Shown here piece by piece: positions 1-11,469 of a stretch of 64,000 nt of DNA. The position numbers and the translations under genes were made by a program. The notes beneath the pieces are model-generated. The model was not told where the DNA came from. It saw only the letters and a program-made list of their open reading frames with translations, and made no database searches. Position 1 is the stretch's first letter, and each line of letters begins with the position of its first letter. Source of the DNA: Nectonema munidae (Eukaryota > Nematomorpha > Nectonematoida > Nectonematidae). The stretch is from NCBI GenBank assembly GCA_030549495.1, contig JAUIRK010000567.1, positions 784,501 through 848,500 on the forward strand, given 5' to 3'.

Positions 1-1362
1 TCTTGGACCAAATCCAAAAGTGAAAAATCCCATACTCGTTTCACAACTTTCTTCAAAGAATCTCTCAGGTTTGAAATCGTCCGGGCAAGTCCATAAGTCT
101 GGGTGCTTGTTGATGTAGGTTATTGGAATGAGTATGACATCTCCCTTGCGTATTGATATTTCTGTATCATGAAGTTCAAGATCTGCGTTAGCAACGCGAT
201 CAACTTGCAAAGTTGGTGGAAGGTACCTCAGTGTTTCTTTGATGAAGGCATCAAGTTTGTGCAAATTTTTCAAATCTTCGAAGTGAATTCTTTCGTGAGA
301 TGCAATTGGCTGAATTTCTTCGTAAATTTCTTCCTGCCAATTCGGAAATTGAGTCAGCATATATACGGTTAAAGCTAAAGCAGTTGAAGTTGTTTCATAT
401 GCTGCCAAAATGAACAAGCAGGAATTCGCTAAAACCTCTTCTTCTGACATTTTTGGCAAGGTGGAAGTGTCAAGTACTTCGCCTTCCTCATTTTCAATTG
501 TTTTGTGAATATTTTCTCCATCTTTGTGTCTGGAAGCTTTGAGAAGTAAGGACAAAAAGTCATTCCTATCATCCAAATCTTCATCCCTCAAAGCAATGGT
601 CTTTTTAACGATGTCAACAAAAAAGTTTAATGCTGATTCGTCCAAAGCATTCAAAGTCATAAATTTAGACAGAAAAGGGAACATGAGGAGCAGAAGAATC
701 TTAAAACTGAAAAATGATCCCCCTAAACACTTTTTGGCGTTGTGAATGAAGGCATTGTCTTTGTCCATGTATGAGTCGATGTTTAAACCGAAGGCTGTGC
801 TAGCGATAGCATCCATCGCGAAATATCCGAAAATCGATTTGGCTTCGAAGTTTGGAGAAGACGCTTTGTTATTTTTCTCACACTCCACAACGATGTTTTG
901 GGTCAAGCGTTGCGCGCACTCTTCAATGCAAGGGATCATAGCTTTTAACTTGAACGCGGTGAACGTGGGCAGCATCGTTATCCTTAATCTGCGCCATTTT
1001 TCATCCTTGACGAGGGGTAGAGAATGCCTAGAAATTAAATCGTCAGAAGCGAATACAAGATTTCTATTCCGAAAGCTTTCAAACTTTGAGACAAGGATTT
1101 CTTTCAAAATGATTGGATTAGCAATCATAGTGCCGACGTGTCCACCAAATTGAAGTTTGAAAACCTCGCCAAACTTTGCGATCCATTTGGCGTGTGTGTT
1201 CTCAATTCCACTGAAATAGTACTCCCACAAACTTCCGATCAGAGGCAGAGGGATGGGATACGGTCTGTGGGAGAGGTGTAGAGTTAGCAAAGGCGAAAAC
1301 ACCAAATACACAAAGAGTAAGAGGAAAGGAGATGACAACGCAAGAAGCAGTGAAGAGAGCAT
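1..1362 (-). CDS. Cytochrome P450 (CYP3-clan-like), 3' end beyond window
   Basis: Haem-thiolate monooxygenase, expected on the ER membrane. The minus strand reads open from the ATG at 1362-1360 to the left edge, 454 codons, with no stop and no intron. Residues 1-27 are a hydrophobic N-terminal anchor, followed by a proline hinge (RPYPIPLPLIGS, about 33-44). The C-helix WxxxR is WRRLR (123-127). The I-helix is AAYETTS (320-326), with Ala where AGxxT has Gly. The K-helix ExxR is KETLR (375-379). PERF lies at about 432-435. The last residues seen, FTFGFGPR, lead into the haem-binding Cys, which is just outside the window with roughly 40-50 C-terminal residues. No in-frame ATG precedes the chosen start before an upstream stop. 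The GPR haem signature and ETT I-helix favour the CYP3 clan (CYP3/6/9-like); the exact family is not assignable by eye. Lack of introns over 1.36 kb contrasts with the short exons of the other two host genes. Confidence 0.95.
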   Translation of the reverse strand, partial: MLSSLLLALSSPFLLLFVYLVFSPLLTLHLSHRPYPIPLPLIGSLWEYYFSGIENTHAKWIAKFGEVFKLQFGGHVGTMIANPIILKEILVSKFESFRNRNLVFASDDLISRHSLPLVKDEKWRRLRITMLPTFTAFKLKAMIPCIEECAQRLTQNIVVECEKNNKASSPNFEAKSIFGYFAMDAIASTAFGLNIDSYMDKDNAFIHNAKKCLGGSFFSFKILLLLMFPFLSKFMTLNALDESALNFFVDIVKKTIALRDEDLDDRNDFLSLLLKASRHKDGENIHKTIENEEGEVLDTSTLPKMSEEEVLANSCLFILAAYETTSTALALTVYMLTQFPNWQEEIYEEIQPIASHERIHFEDLKNLHKLDAFIKETLRYLPPTLQVDRVANADLELHDTEISIRKGDVILIPITYINKHPDLWTCPDDFKPERFFEESCETSMGFFTFGFGPR

Positions 1363-2213
1363 CGATGAAGCAAAATGGAGAATGGTGGTGGTGATGTAAA
1401 TATGACTTATATTAATGTGGCTTTCAATGTCACTCGTTCACTTACCTGGAAAATTTGATGATAATAATTATGAAGAGATGAGAAAAATCGCTTTGCTTGA
1501 AGTTCAAAAAATCACACTCTTTCATGGTCAAAGTGTAAATCAACGCCGAAGATGTGCTTTTGAAATGTTGTTGAATGAATCCTTCTTCATGTTTTTAAAA
1601 AGTATACATCAAAAAATGCGAAAGTATTTATCTTGGATTCAAGCAACACACAATTTATAGTTGTGCAATGTTTTTAAAAAGTTTTCAGCATTTTTAAAAG
1701 CTTGAATACACGATAAGAGGAGATTAATCTTAAATATGTTGCAAAAATTTACAGCAATAATGACACCACGATAACTTGCACATTTAAAATAACTACAGGC
1801 TTCCATGCAAGACTAACTAATTCGCAATATTTGGAAGCAAAATTTTTATCACATGAAAGTGCGAAAAAGAAGAAATCAGTGAACATTTTGTAAAGTTTTT
1901 AATCCATTTCAACAAAACAAAATTTTTCAACTTCAATTTTACCTCAACAAAATATCTCATTTTCAACTTTTGTTGAGAGGTTGACCTCTCACTTTGGAAA
2001 CATTCCCATAGGGGAAGGATAGAGTACCTCTAAAGTTCTAAGAAATAGAATTGCTGCTAATTTTTCCTTCCATTTTTAAACAAGATGGATGAAAGTTTTG
2101 TGATTTTTTTGATAATTAAAATTTCCTAATACGTATTTTGCACTGTCAACTCTTGTTTTTAATCTTTTACAAAAATATTAAAGATAAAAAGTTTGATATG
2201 CATGAAATGAGAT
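1363..2213. other. Upstream region of the P450, no gene seen
   Basis: AT-rich sequence 5' of the P450. A short plus-strand reading frame at 1415-1660 has no recognisable motif. I see no convincing promoter element. Confidence 0.4.
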
Positions 2214-2463
2214 AAAGGTACCTTGACGTGTTTTCATCGAGAAGGCACAATTGCGCCGCTTGTATCGAACTATGAGGAAAGTAGGCTTGGTGCGGGATCG
2301 AACCCAACACCTTTAATTATTGAAGCCCGTTCTTTTTTCTCACAAATTTCATTATTAGTTATTATTCGAGCCCAACACCTTCTTGAATTATCGAAGCCCG
2401 TTCTTTTTTCTCACAAATTTTCATTATTAGTGGTATCTAACCAACCTTACTCACGCCCCCTCC
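2214..2463 (-). repeat. tRNA-derived SINE (family 1), copy A, expanded variant
   Basis: Read on the minus strand it has the tRNA-like head (GTGAGTAAGGTTGGTTAGAT), a B-box GGTTCGATCCC, a body with the GGCGCAATTGTGCC type palindrome, and the GGTACCTTTA tail found in the copies at 52336 and 53066. Unlike them, the anticodon-arm region carries extra sequence present twice: a unit containing GCCCGTTCTTTTTTCTCACA starts at about 2324 and again at about 2395, a 71-bp period. Confidence 0.85.
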
Positions 2464-2857
2464 AAATCTGTTTATATTTGTATTTGTGATGATAAATATA
2501 TAAAAATATTTAAATCTGTGAAATAACAAATCAGCTTATATTTTTAGCGAAAAGTATCATCATAATTTGATTTATCCTTTTTTCATGTCTCTATTTTGCT
2601 TGTGATAACACAAATGAAAATACAGATCTTTATTTTCATTTCAACCTGGAAGTCAGAGAATATTTTGATGTCTTTTGGCACAAAGTTTACATCAAAATTG
2701 TTTATGACTTATTTTATTTGTTCAATGTCAGCTCTTTTTTCATCGATTACTCTATTATTCTTTCATTCCTTTTCATATATTTTTATTCGTAGTATATGAT
2801 TGATATTTTTCATTATTAAAGTGAATGTGAGGGAACAAGCAAGAGAATTCGAGTCAA

Positions 2858-2926
2858 CACGCTCGAAACCAAAATGTCCGAAACCAAATCGCCCGAAAAT
2901 CAAAACGTCTGAAACCAAAACCCCCC
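2858..2926. repeat. Minisatellite, about 15-bp unit, 4 copies
   Basis: Four diverged head-to-tail copies of a unit like TCCGAAACCAAAACG, with the variants CTCGAAACCAAAATG, TCCGAAACCAAATCG, CCCGAAAATCAAAACG and TCTGAAACCAAAACC. Confidence 0.8.
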
Positions 2927-2939
2927 ATTTCAAATAAAA

Positions 2940-5900
2940 GGTGCTACATTTCAATAAAGGTAAAAACTTAAAATTTAAATAATTTATAATATTGTGTATT
3001 GAAAAAAAAACAAACTTCTAAACAGAAAATATGACTTCGATTTTGTAAAAACTGTAAGAACTCTTCCTCTGTTCCAAAAAAAGATAGGAAAGTGGAATGT
3101 GACACAAAATAACATGAAAGACAAAAGCGTTACTTGATCCGTTCAGTAGATAAAATAAATCCGCAGGGTCATTTTATATATCTAGCTGATTGCCGACAAG
3201 CTTTTATCTCACATGGCCAATACATACATTCACCAATATAAAGACATCTTTACTTTCCCTTTAAGCTAGTGAACACTGATTTATTGAGTGTATTGAACAA
3301 GTGAAACAAAACTGTTTTACTTATGACCATTTTCCTAAGAAAGTTTTAAAGAGTGTGTTTCAAATCAGAAGTGATTACTCTTTCAATTTCTACAACTTGC
3401 AACATATTTTTAAATGTTTTCCCTCTTTACAAACCCGAAGTCAAAAGCTAATTTTGCCGTTCTTTCTACGGGATTATAGATAAGATTCCGGCAGTCAATT
3501 TGTATGCTTGTAATATATATAGTCAGAAAGATGTGAGTTTTCAGTTACTAAATCAGTCAGCTGTTGATTCTTGTATAATCGGAAGAGTTCTTTTGCCATA
3601 ACGTGCACCCAAACGGATTTCTGGAACTTTATATCTTGAGTTTTACAAACAACATCATTTTCATTAGTAAAATTTGCTAAAACAACTAATTCATGCGTTA
3701 GGTACAAGATGTGTCTTTTGACATCTTTGAATATTATCAGACGTTGTTCCTTGATTAGTTTATAATCAACATTTTTTCAAAAAAAGCAAAGATTAAGCTG
3801 TGGAACGTTTATGCGCTAATGATCAAGGGAGCCACCATTCACTATAGATGGAGGAATAAAACAAAATCTCTAAACTTTTGAAGTTAAAATTTAATTGCAA
3901 TGCTTTTATTATTTGTTTTACAGATTTGATTTCGAGAAGACAAATTTTTAGAGAATTTAGTATTTTTTCTATCGCCCAACCTATAGTATTTAGTTTTTAG
4001 AACATCCATTTTATTTTGAGCATTATTTTCTGAACCTTCGATGATCTTGTCAAAAATATCCTTGTGAAAACTTACGAGAGAGTGCTTGAGTTAAATGATT
4101 TTGCTGTGTTAAGGTTATGGAAAGAAATGTCTAATCAGATCTTCTTGGATGTGATGTCCACGTGTGCACCACATAATAAAGGCAGATCTCATTTTTCTTG
4201 AATTTTAATACAAGCAGCGGAAACATGGCAATTACAAGTGGCGTTAAGGCAAAACATAGGCTTACAACCGATTGAGTAGATCTTGGTGAATTCCGACAAT
4301 TGCATGTTTGTCCAGCGATGATAACTCCTGAGCTTTGATATAAGTTGGCAGGATAATGCTAATTTAGCATTTTGCTTCTCAAAGAAGGCATTCTTTTACT
4401 GTCATAAACAAAGGGTTCCTATTTGAGCCTCTTCCCATTACTTTTTCAAATTTTGAAGAAAAAATTTGCAAAGTTGAATGGATTTCTAGCAGCAGCCTAT
4501 CCAAAGGAAAATAAACTTAAAAAAGTATAATCTGATTGCTTTTGTCAAAGCAGCTCTTTGGGGTGAAGTAGTATTATAATCGTGGTGATCTAGTAACATC
4601 TGAAACAACAGATCTCAAAAATAGCATACTCGATAAAAAATGAAATACATTTGTATTTTTCTTAAAGGCCTTTGATAAGTTATTTGACGAATTCATCCTT
4701 TTTATTTCTTCTTTCTTAGACATCTTCTTATTCTTTGCCACGTGTATTACGGCTCCATGACCACTGATATTGATTTTCCTTTCAAACACCAATTTCTCGC
4801 CCCTTTTAGCTTTAGTACATATGTTATCATTTTTTCGATATTAATTGGTGAGTTTAAAAGCTGGCTTTTCAATTTTTTTAATTGATTGCAAAAAAATTAC
4901 CCTTTTTCTTCGTTTCTAAAGATTAATAGAGAATCTTGGGGCAAAATACAAGATGTTTTAATATTTTCATCATCGATTCGAAACTTTTTAAATGCAATTA
5001 TGATCTAAAATTGGTATATTATATTTACTTTTACACAAAAAAATTCAAGCTGTTTAAATATTTGAAATTTTTAAAATGTTTTATTTCATTAAAAAGAGTT
5101 TTGTCAAAAAGTTATGTTATTAAAAGTTATTTCAAAAAAAATTGTTCATTCACAACTTTTCTCCACTTTTTAGTATTAAAGTTTTTAGAAATTTCAAAAA
5201 AAAATTTCGTCATCCTAACATTTATTTCATTCATAACTAATAACACTTTAACATTTCAAAAAAGCAAAAATTTTTGAAGTTGTCTACACGCGAAATATGT
5301 TTGGAGGATCAGAGGTGACAAAAAAAGTTTTTAATCTTCTCAAGGGGTAATGGGAAATAGAAGTTTGAGAGCTACTAGTCTACACAATCTATCGAAACGA
5401 AAGTGATAAAAATACGTTAAAATGGCCATTGCTGTAATTTCAACGCGATAATCTGTTAAGTGAAAAGTATTTATCATGATCAAAGAAGAGATAAGCTATC
5501 TTGTCAAAAAAGGAAGAAACTGTAGACTAATGGTGAGAATTAAAAAAAAATTCTTTTTTTTGAAACTTAATAAATTTAATGAAGAATCAAATATTCGAGT
5601 CCTTGATTTTGGAAAGCTCAGGTATCAATGTGTTGATTGTTGGTTAAAATAGCTATAAAATACCCAAATATTACTCCTCTAAGTGCAAAGTGAAAGAAAT
5701 TGAAGTGTTGCAGGAATTACACTTGAGCAAAGGAGATATAACTTACATGAAGATGTTTTATTCTTTCTCCACAACAATTTGGAATTTTGAAGAAAACAAG
5801 TTTATTTTTTTTAACGAAACAATCAAATATTTTTATTTTCTTTTTCAAAGTTAAAATTATGGTGGATGTGATATATTTTTCCACTTTAAGAACTTTACTT

Positions 5901-6050
5901 CAAACCATTCTAGAAGAATAGAGATGGATTTTAAATATCATAAAAAACGTGGGCTGAATACGGTCGGCCATAAAAATACCTTCCTTCACCCCTTTACAAT
6001 GTGCCTGCATCACCTATCTCCCATGGTATACAAAACTAACCTTGACCAAG
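2940..6050. other. AT-rich stretch without a recognised gene
   Basis: Only short reading frames are present. The longest on the minus strand (3495-3707) encodes about 70 residues with no motif I can assign. No repeat boundary or RNA gene is evident. Confidence 0.35.
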
Positions 6051-6059
6051 AAGCAAGAA

Positions 6060-7335
6060 TTGAAGTTAGGGGATGAAAAGCATACATGAAATATGAAGCA
6101 GTGAACACTTTTTTAGAGAAGTATGTTTTAGATGAAATAAAATTTTAGACATTTGGAAATTAGGAGTTTTCGATAGTAAAGGAAAATAAGTAACTTTTAT
6201 GAGAAGATTAGGAACAACATTTTTTTGCGAAAATGTAAAGCAAGCGTTTTGATTTAGAATAGTTCTTATTAAAGAAATGATTAACTTTAAGAGTTGAAGA
6301 AAATTCAAAACCTAAAATATTAAAGCTACTGTCTAGTTTGATGTTTTCCTTGAAATTTTGACAAAGAGTAATGACTTTGCTCATATGAATTAAGGAAAAT
6401 TGAAGCAAAAAGATTTGAAAGTTCTTCTAGGATTTAATAGGTGAATTGTTAAAGATGATAATTTTTTCTTGTCCTCTTTGTTTAAGAACATATTTTTTCT
6501 ATTGCACTCCAAAAAATTGAATTAGTCATTTTGTGTAGAGAGTATGTCCTTGTTTTCTTTTGTTTGATTAGCAACAGGTTTGTGAGAGTTTTTTGAAAGC
6601 CTAGTAGATTTTACGATATTTAGTAGTGTTAATATCAAGCAAGTTATTGCGGTAAGTAGTCTAATGTTGTGATTAAACCATGGTATCTTGTGATGGGAGT
6701 TTTTGCATCTGAGGAGTGGACAAATAAAATTAAAATTTTAAATGATTGAAACAATGCTTATATATACTTCTAATCTTGATATATGAAGGAGTTTATAATA
6801 TATTCAGGAGAGTAATGAGTGAAGGATCTAGTAGTTCTCGTCTTTCGATAAGGAGTTTTTTTTGTAAAATTTGTAACAATAAAATTGCGCTCAGAAAGAC
6901 TGTAGTTTAATAGGCCGACTTTGTCTATAAGTGATTTGTTGTTTGTAAGAACAAGGTCTAGTTTGGAGTTATATTTGTCTATGTGAAAAGTGTTGCATTT
7001 AATAAGTTGATGGAGTGAGTATTCATTCTTTATTATGATACGAAAAGTTTTTAAGTGTCATGAAAGATTAGTAGTTTAAATCACATATAAATACAACATT
7101 CTCAGCTGTATTCTGTAATAGTTTGTGCAGTGAAACAAAGTAATCATTATCACCTGGAGTTCTGTAGCAAAAAATATTTTAATGATAGAATTGAAAGTTT
7201 TGATTTTCAAATGAATAGTTGCTCTAAGATCGATTTAAAGATTAATCCAATTTAGACCATCTTTATAGTAGAAGATAATACCACTACCTTTTGTACGTTT
7301 TCAGCCTCGTAGTTGTCCGTAGCGTTGAATCTAAT
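6060..7335 (-). mobile_element. Decayed non-LTR retrotransposon (CR1/Jockey-like) fragment
   Basis: On the minus strand, disjoint frames match the apurinic endonuclease and late RT region of a LINE. Around 7170-7080 is YRTPGDNDYF followed by VVFICDLNY, the YRPP and GDFNY endonuclease motifs. Around 6990-6890 is KLDLVLTNNKSLI then LSERNFIV, matching LDLVLTN and SDHxxV. Around 6370-6210 is FNILGFEFSSTLKVNHFF with KSKRLLYIF, the post-catalytic RT/thumb region. The catalytic RT core is absent or unrecognisable. Many stops and frame changes show an old copy. It lies just downstream of the VTA1 gene. Confidence 0.75.
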
Positions 7336-7618
7336 TTATTTTGCCATGATTGAGAAATACAAAAAAGTAAAAAATTAAATTAAATGAATTTATAAGCAAA
7401 ACTTAAATAACATTGACTCTTTTCTATATATTTTTTAGTTATTTTTACAAACTGCGCAGTTCAATTTCTAACATGGATAAACTTTTAAATAAGAAAAGGA
7501 TACAGTATTCTATATATTTATATTTAAAAAGTACGTAACTCAACGTGCTATCAGTTAACGAGTGGAATTGGGGAACGAATCAATGGCGTAAGGTAAGAAA
7601 GCAGACTTGAAATCATAC

Positions 7619-7624
7619 TTTATT
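7619..7624 (-). promoter_or_regulatory. Polyadenylation signal for the VTA1-like gene
   Basis: AATAAA on the minus strand, about 75 bp past the VTA1 stop codon. It is the first good signal downstream. Confidence 0.55.
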
Positions 7625-7699
7625 GAGGTGGAATCATAAATAGCGGTTCTAAAATGAAATAAATAGAGGAGTGCGTATATGCACAGATTCAAAAATTAG

Positions 7700-7899
7700 T
7701 CAATCTTCAGCATTCAACAACTTGAGGCAATTGCGTAAATGAGTAATGGATGTGGGAATATCTTCGTATTGCAGAGCGTTGCTGGCGAATTTGCACTCTT
7801 GTTTCGCTTTCAAGAGAATGGTGGGCGCAATCTTTTCACCTCCAACAACACCACTACTACCTCCAAGCATCGTTTTCTCTCCTCTACTTGAGTCGAAGC
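7700..7899 (-). CDS. VTA1: VTA1 last exon (VSL domain and stop)
   Basis: The acceptor TTTATTTTTGTAG is followed by GC, which completes a phase-1 glycine codon left by the exon ending at 10692. The exon encodes a Gly/Ser linker, then KAKQECKFASNALQYED and LRNCLKLLNAED with TGA at 7702-7700. The ECKFASNALQYED block is the diagnostic C-terminal domain of VTA1 that stimulates VPS4 by dimerising and binding its beta domain (family knowledge). Confidence 0.93.
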
Positions 7900-7904
7900 C
7901 TACA

Positions 7905-8325
7905 AAAATAAAGAATTCTTCAGAAAGCTGATAGGTAAAAATTTTTGAAGTGAGTTCAGAGATCGAAGCCAAGCCTTTTACTATCCATAGGCTACCTCAA
8001 TTCTATTTCTCAAAGTATGACCAGACACCTCACTAATTTAGTAGCATTAAAACTATATATGACAAGCTGGTTGTAAAAGTAAGGAACGACACTTATAATG
8101 AATATATCTGTACGAGAGGTAAAGCAACATTAACATCCTTAAATCTTATTATATTCACAGCGTTAGGAATTTTAATTCTTGGCATTAATTAAAACAACCA
8201 CTTCAGGAATAATATTCTGTGAAATGATAAATTAATTTTAATGGGAACTTTGGGCTTGAATCATGTTGCTAAGTTTCTTTATTTGTGGTTCAGTTTTGAA
8301 AAGTGCTACCCTCAAATCTTGCAGC
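7905..8325. other. VTA1 intron, lower part
   Basis: AT-rich intron sequence between the last exon and the hAT fossil. No further feature is seen. Confidence 0.4.
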
Positions 8326-10173
8326 CAGAGCTTCAACCTTAGCTTTTAGTTTTCATGACATGCAAATTGTGATTCACACAAATAGGTCGTAGCGAAAGGC
8401 AATAATACTTTCACGGCCTCGCATCCAAGGACTGGTTTCTTTTTTTTCACAAAAGTCCAGAACACACTTAGAGTTTGTCGCTGAAAGTTAAAAACAAGAG
8501 TTTCTTCATGCTGGATTTCTATAAGCTCCTCTTGCAGATTTTGGATAGAAGACTCTTATTCTGAAAGGTCCTCAGCTTGGATATCGAAGGGTTTTTGCAA
8601 ACATTTGTATTTCTCAAGCAGCTCTCCACTCGCAATGTAACTCTCAAACTCCTCACTCAATTTCTCATGGTGCACAACAATGACACTTTGTACGGCCAGA
8701 AGTGAGGCGTCTTTTTCATCTTCCAGAAAAAGTTCCAAAAGTGAAAAGGACGCAGTTTTTGCTAGTTCAATCCTTTCTTTCCACAGCATTAATTTTGCTT
8801 TGAAAGCCTTGCACTTTTCTGACACAGAGATTAGAGTCTCATCTTTTCCTTGCATGGACATATTCTGCAAATTCAACTCTGAAAATATGTCTGTCAGATA
8901 TGCCATGTTAAGCAACCACCTTGCTTATGTTAGCCTTGATGCCAGTACATGTTTTCTCACATTTAAGAAAATTTCAACTTTTCCTCGGACAGCCACCTGA
9001 TAGAAGAGTAGTATATCAGATGTTCATATTCTGATCCCATATCAGAGCTATGGAACAATGTTAGATGATTTAATAAAATTTACTATTTGAATAACATCTC
9101 TAACAAAAATTAAAAATTAACATCTATAACAGTTCAAGTAACATTTTTCGAGAAGCAAGTTTTTCTTGGTAGAGCAGGCAATGAGTCACCATCACTGTGG
9201 GGTTGACTTGTTTTACTCTGGCAGTGATACCCTGAGCACACACTGTAGCACTGATCCGATTTTTCTTTGATGAAACTATCAACCAACTTGAAAAGATCGT
9301 CACCTGTTCTTGTTGTCTCCAGTGATTTACAGAACAGAAAGTTTTTTTCAATGTCACCCTTCCTTTGGTACCACGCATATACCAAGACCTGAGCATCGTT
9401 ATCAACGTCATTTAGGATCATCCAACTCCAAGCAAAATTATACACTCTCCTTGATGACAGCCACTACGTGTTCTTTAATGTCGTGCGGGATCTCATAAAT
9501 TCCTCGGTTGATTGTGTTTCTGAGAGTGGAACAGCTTCAATTTTTTCACTGCAGCATCTCCAAGGATGGTACGAACCATATCAAGGGCTCTTGGCTTTAC
9601 CAACTTTTCTTCAAGTGTGTGTGGCTGCATACACTTAGCAATTCTTTTTGCAACAAGATAAGATGCAAGTGTTCGTTGTTGAACAAAATACACTCCGGTG
9701 TGCATAGAGTTGTCTAACCGCTGACGTTTCAGTTCTTCTTCTTTCCCCTTAGAATACTCAAGATCTTTCTCTGCCAGAGTTGTGTGTTTTCCCAGGAGAT
9801 GGCGCTTGAGATTATTTTCTTTAAGCAACTCGTGGCTGACCACTTCCTAACATACAACGCATTGAGGTTTTTCGGTTCCATCATCTTACTTAGCTTTCTG
9901 GACATCATTAATGGATCTTAAATGAAATATAAATTTAATTACTAGAAGATAATAAAGCAATGCTTATATGACACCTTTATTTCTTTAAAAGATATAAAAA
10001 TTAAAATTGAGTTATCATCTTTGTGCTCTTCTTCATTTATGTTTGTTAAAAATCAATAAATTGTCCACTATCCCTCAATCAATATGTGGAATCCTAAAAA
10101 AAAACTCTTAGAATTAAGAGTCAACAATGTTTTTATTTTGAGGTCTTGGCGACCTCAGGGTTGAGAGCCACTG
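8326..10173 (-). mobile_element. Charlie-like hAT transposon fossil (ZBED5/SCAND3-type transposase)
   Basis: The minus strand holds broken frames of a BED-finger hAT transposase. About 9870-9770 is CVVC followed by NNLKRHLLGKH (BED C2H2). 9680-9590 has LASYLVAKRIAKCMQPH. 9420-9250 has AWSWMILNDVDNDAQV and NFLFCKSLETTRTGDDLFK. 8915-8560 has MAYLTDIFSELNLQNMSMQG. Near 8450-8400 there is a weak C-terminal segment (FWTFVKKKETSPW). The upstream end at 10173 reads CAGTGGCTCTCAACC inward, the classic Charlie-type TIR. The matching downstream end was not found, so the lower boundary is approximate. Several stops and frameshifts and a large gap before 8915 make it inactive. It sits in the last VTA1 intron, antisense-neutral (same strand). 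Confidence 0.85.
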
Positions 10174-10403
10174 CTGAAAAAAAAAGAAATCTAGAAGAGG
10201 TAAAAAATGATGAAAATTATAAAATGAAAATAATGATATATAAAAATTAAACTAAATAGAGATATGTAAAATTGAGAATAGAACATGCTTTAAATCGATG
10301 ATATTTTTTATCATTCAAATGCTTAAAAATTTAGATAAAGAATTTTAAATTTCAGTTTAGCAGAGAGGAATAAGAACAAAGAAAGAGTGAAAGACATGCC
10401 TAA

Positions 10404-10500
10404 AAAGTGTTGGGTTCGAAACTAAAATAAAATCTTTCTTGTTTATAGTTGGGTATAAACGGCGAAATTGTGCCTTATCAATGAAAACACGCAGTGCTGC
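10404..10500 (+). repeat. SINE family 1, copy B, degenerate
   Basis: It retains TTGGGTTCGA (B-box), then AAACGGCGAAATTGTGCC and TATCAATGAAAACACGCAG, matching the body of the copy at 52336 with many differences. The tRNA-like A-box half is not recognisable. It lies in the last VTA1 intron, downstream of exon 10797-10692. Confidence 0.65.
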
Positions 10501-10691
10501 TTTTAGAGTTAAAGATCAAAATACCGTAAGGATCACTTTGAGGTGAGGTAGTGTTGTAGGAAGAAGAGTTTATTTGTGTCGTGCTAGCTTCCTCCATTTT
10601 ACTTTGTTCATTTGAAAAGTCATCATATTTTGCTTTAAGAAATATGTAAAGTCAGGGTTAAAATGGTTTGCTATTCATTTAAAGCAAATAC

Positions 10692-10797
10692 CTTCATTTT
10701 CGTCAGAAGAGACAACTGGTTGAGGTGAAGTTCCCATTTTCAAGCACTCAAATAAATGAGTTGATCTCCACTTTGCAAACTTTTTTTGTTTTTCTAA
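10692..10797 (-). CDS. VTA1: VTA1 exon (FAKWRSTHL block)
   Basis: The acceptor ATTTTGAAG precedes TTAGAAAAACAA in phase 0 after the LLPE of the previous exon. It encodes LEKQKKFAKWRSTHLFECLK then MGTSPQPVVSSDENE, and ends GAAG/GTATTTGC in phase 1. In VTA1 proteins the corresponding stretch is RKYAKWKATYIHNCLKNGE, the end of the N-terminal helical module. Confidence 0.93.
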
Positions 10798-11158
10798 CTT
10801 CAAAATATTTTTGAAGAAATTAAAGAAGATACATAAAAAAATTTTAAATCTAAAAAAAGAGAATGTAACTATTAAATTCCAATACAAACAAATATCAAAA
10901 ATCATATCAATAAATAGTGTTAATCGATTTTTGAAATGCAAGAAAGAATTTTATTTATATCAGTAATATTCAACAGTTTATCCATTCGCTTCGTCGTACA
11001 AGAATATTTCATTTATTCACAGAGAGAGACAAATGCACTAAAGGATTTAGCTGAACAAAAATTAGCCTTACTTTTATGTGTTCATATTGATGTTTATGCT
11101 TTATTCTATTTCCTCGAGAAAATACAAACAATATTCTCTACATACAAAAATATTACAT

Positions 11159-11215
11159 CAGTTGCGGATTTAGAGGAGGTGATGGTGTTATAGCCTCCCC
11201 CCCCCCTTGCTCAAA
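11159..11215. repeat. hAT-like terminus with poly-C run
   Basis: CAGTTGCGGATTTAGAGGAG followed within 20 bp by a run of ten C. It resembles the CAGGGGCGGATCTAG end of the element at 15393-15829. No partner end was identified. It is intronic in VTA1. Confidence 0.45.
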
Positions 11216-11384
11216 ATTTTTGAGTGTATTTCAGATCTGTAACATGAGATGAGTAAATATTTCTTGGCATTACGAGTACTACTCTACATATAGACATTAA
11301 TTGTCAAAAAATATTTTAAAAAATGCACCACAATCGCCACGGTTTAGAAAAAAAAAGTTTTAGAAAAAAATAGGTGAAAGAAAC

Positions 11385-11460
11385 CTCAGGCAAAAGTTGC
11401 GAAAATTGTGTGAGTACGTCAAATAAGAGAGATGCGGAGTAATAAGCTTTCACGACGTTC
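11385..11460 (-). CDS. VTA1: VTA1 exon (NVVKAYYSASLLFDVL block)
   Basis: The acceptor CATTTTTGTTTCAG is followed by G, completing the CG|G arginine codon. The exon encodes NVVKAYYSASLLFDVLTQF then SQLLPE and ends CCTGAG/GTTTCT in phase 0. The block aligns to NMVKAFYTAxLLxDVL of known VTA1 proteins. Confidence 0.95.
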
Positions 11461-11469
11461 CTGAAACAA

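Noticed and set aside
3495-3707. Minus-strand frame with LFRLYKNQQLTDLVT, faintly like the start of a BTB domain
   Set aside because: Only one short weak match, no downstream domain, no splice sites at suitable positions.
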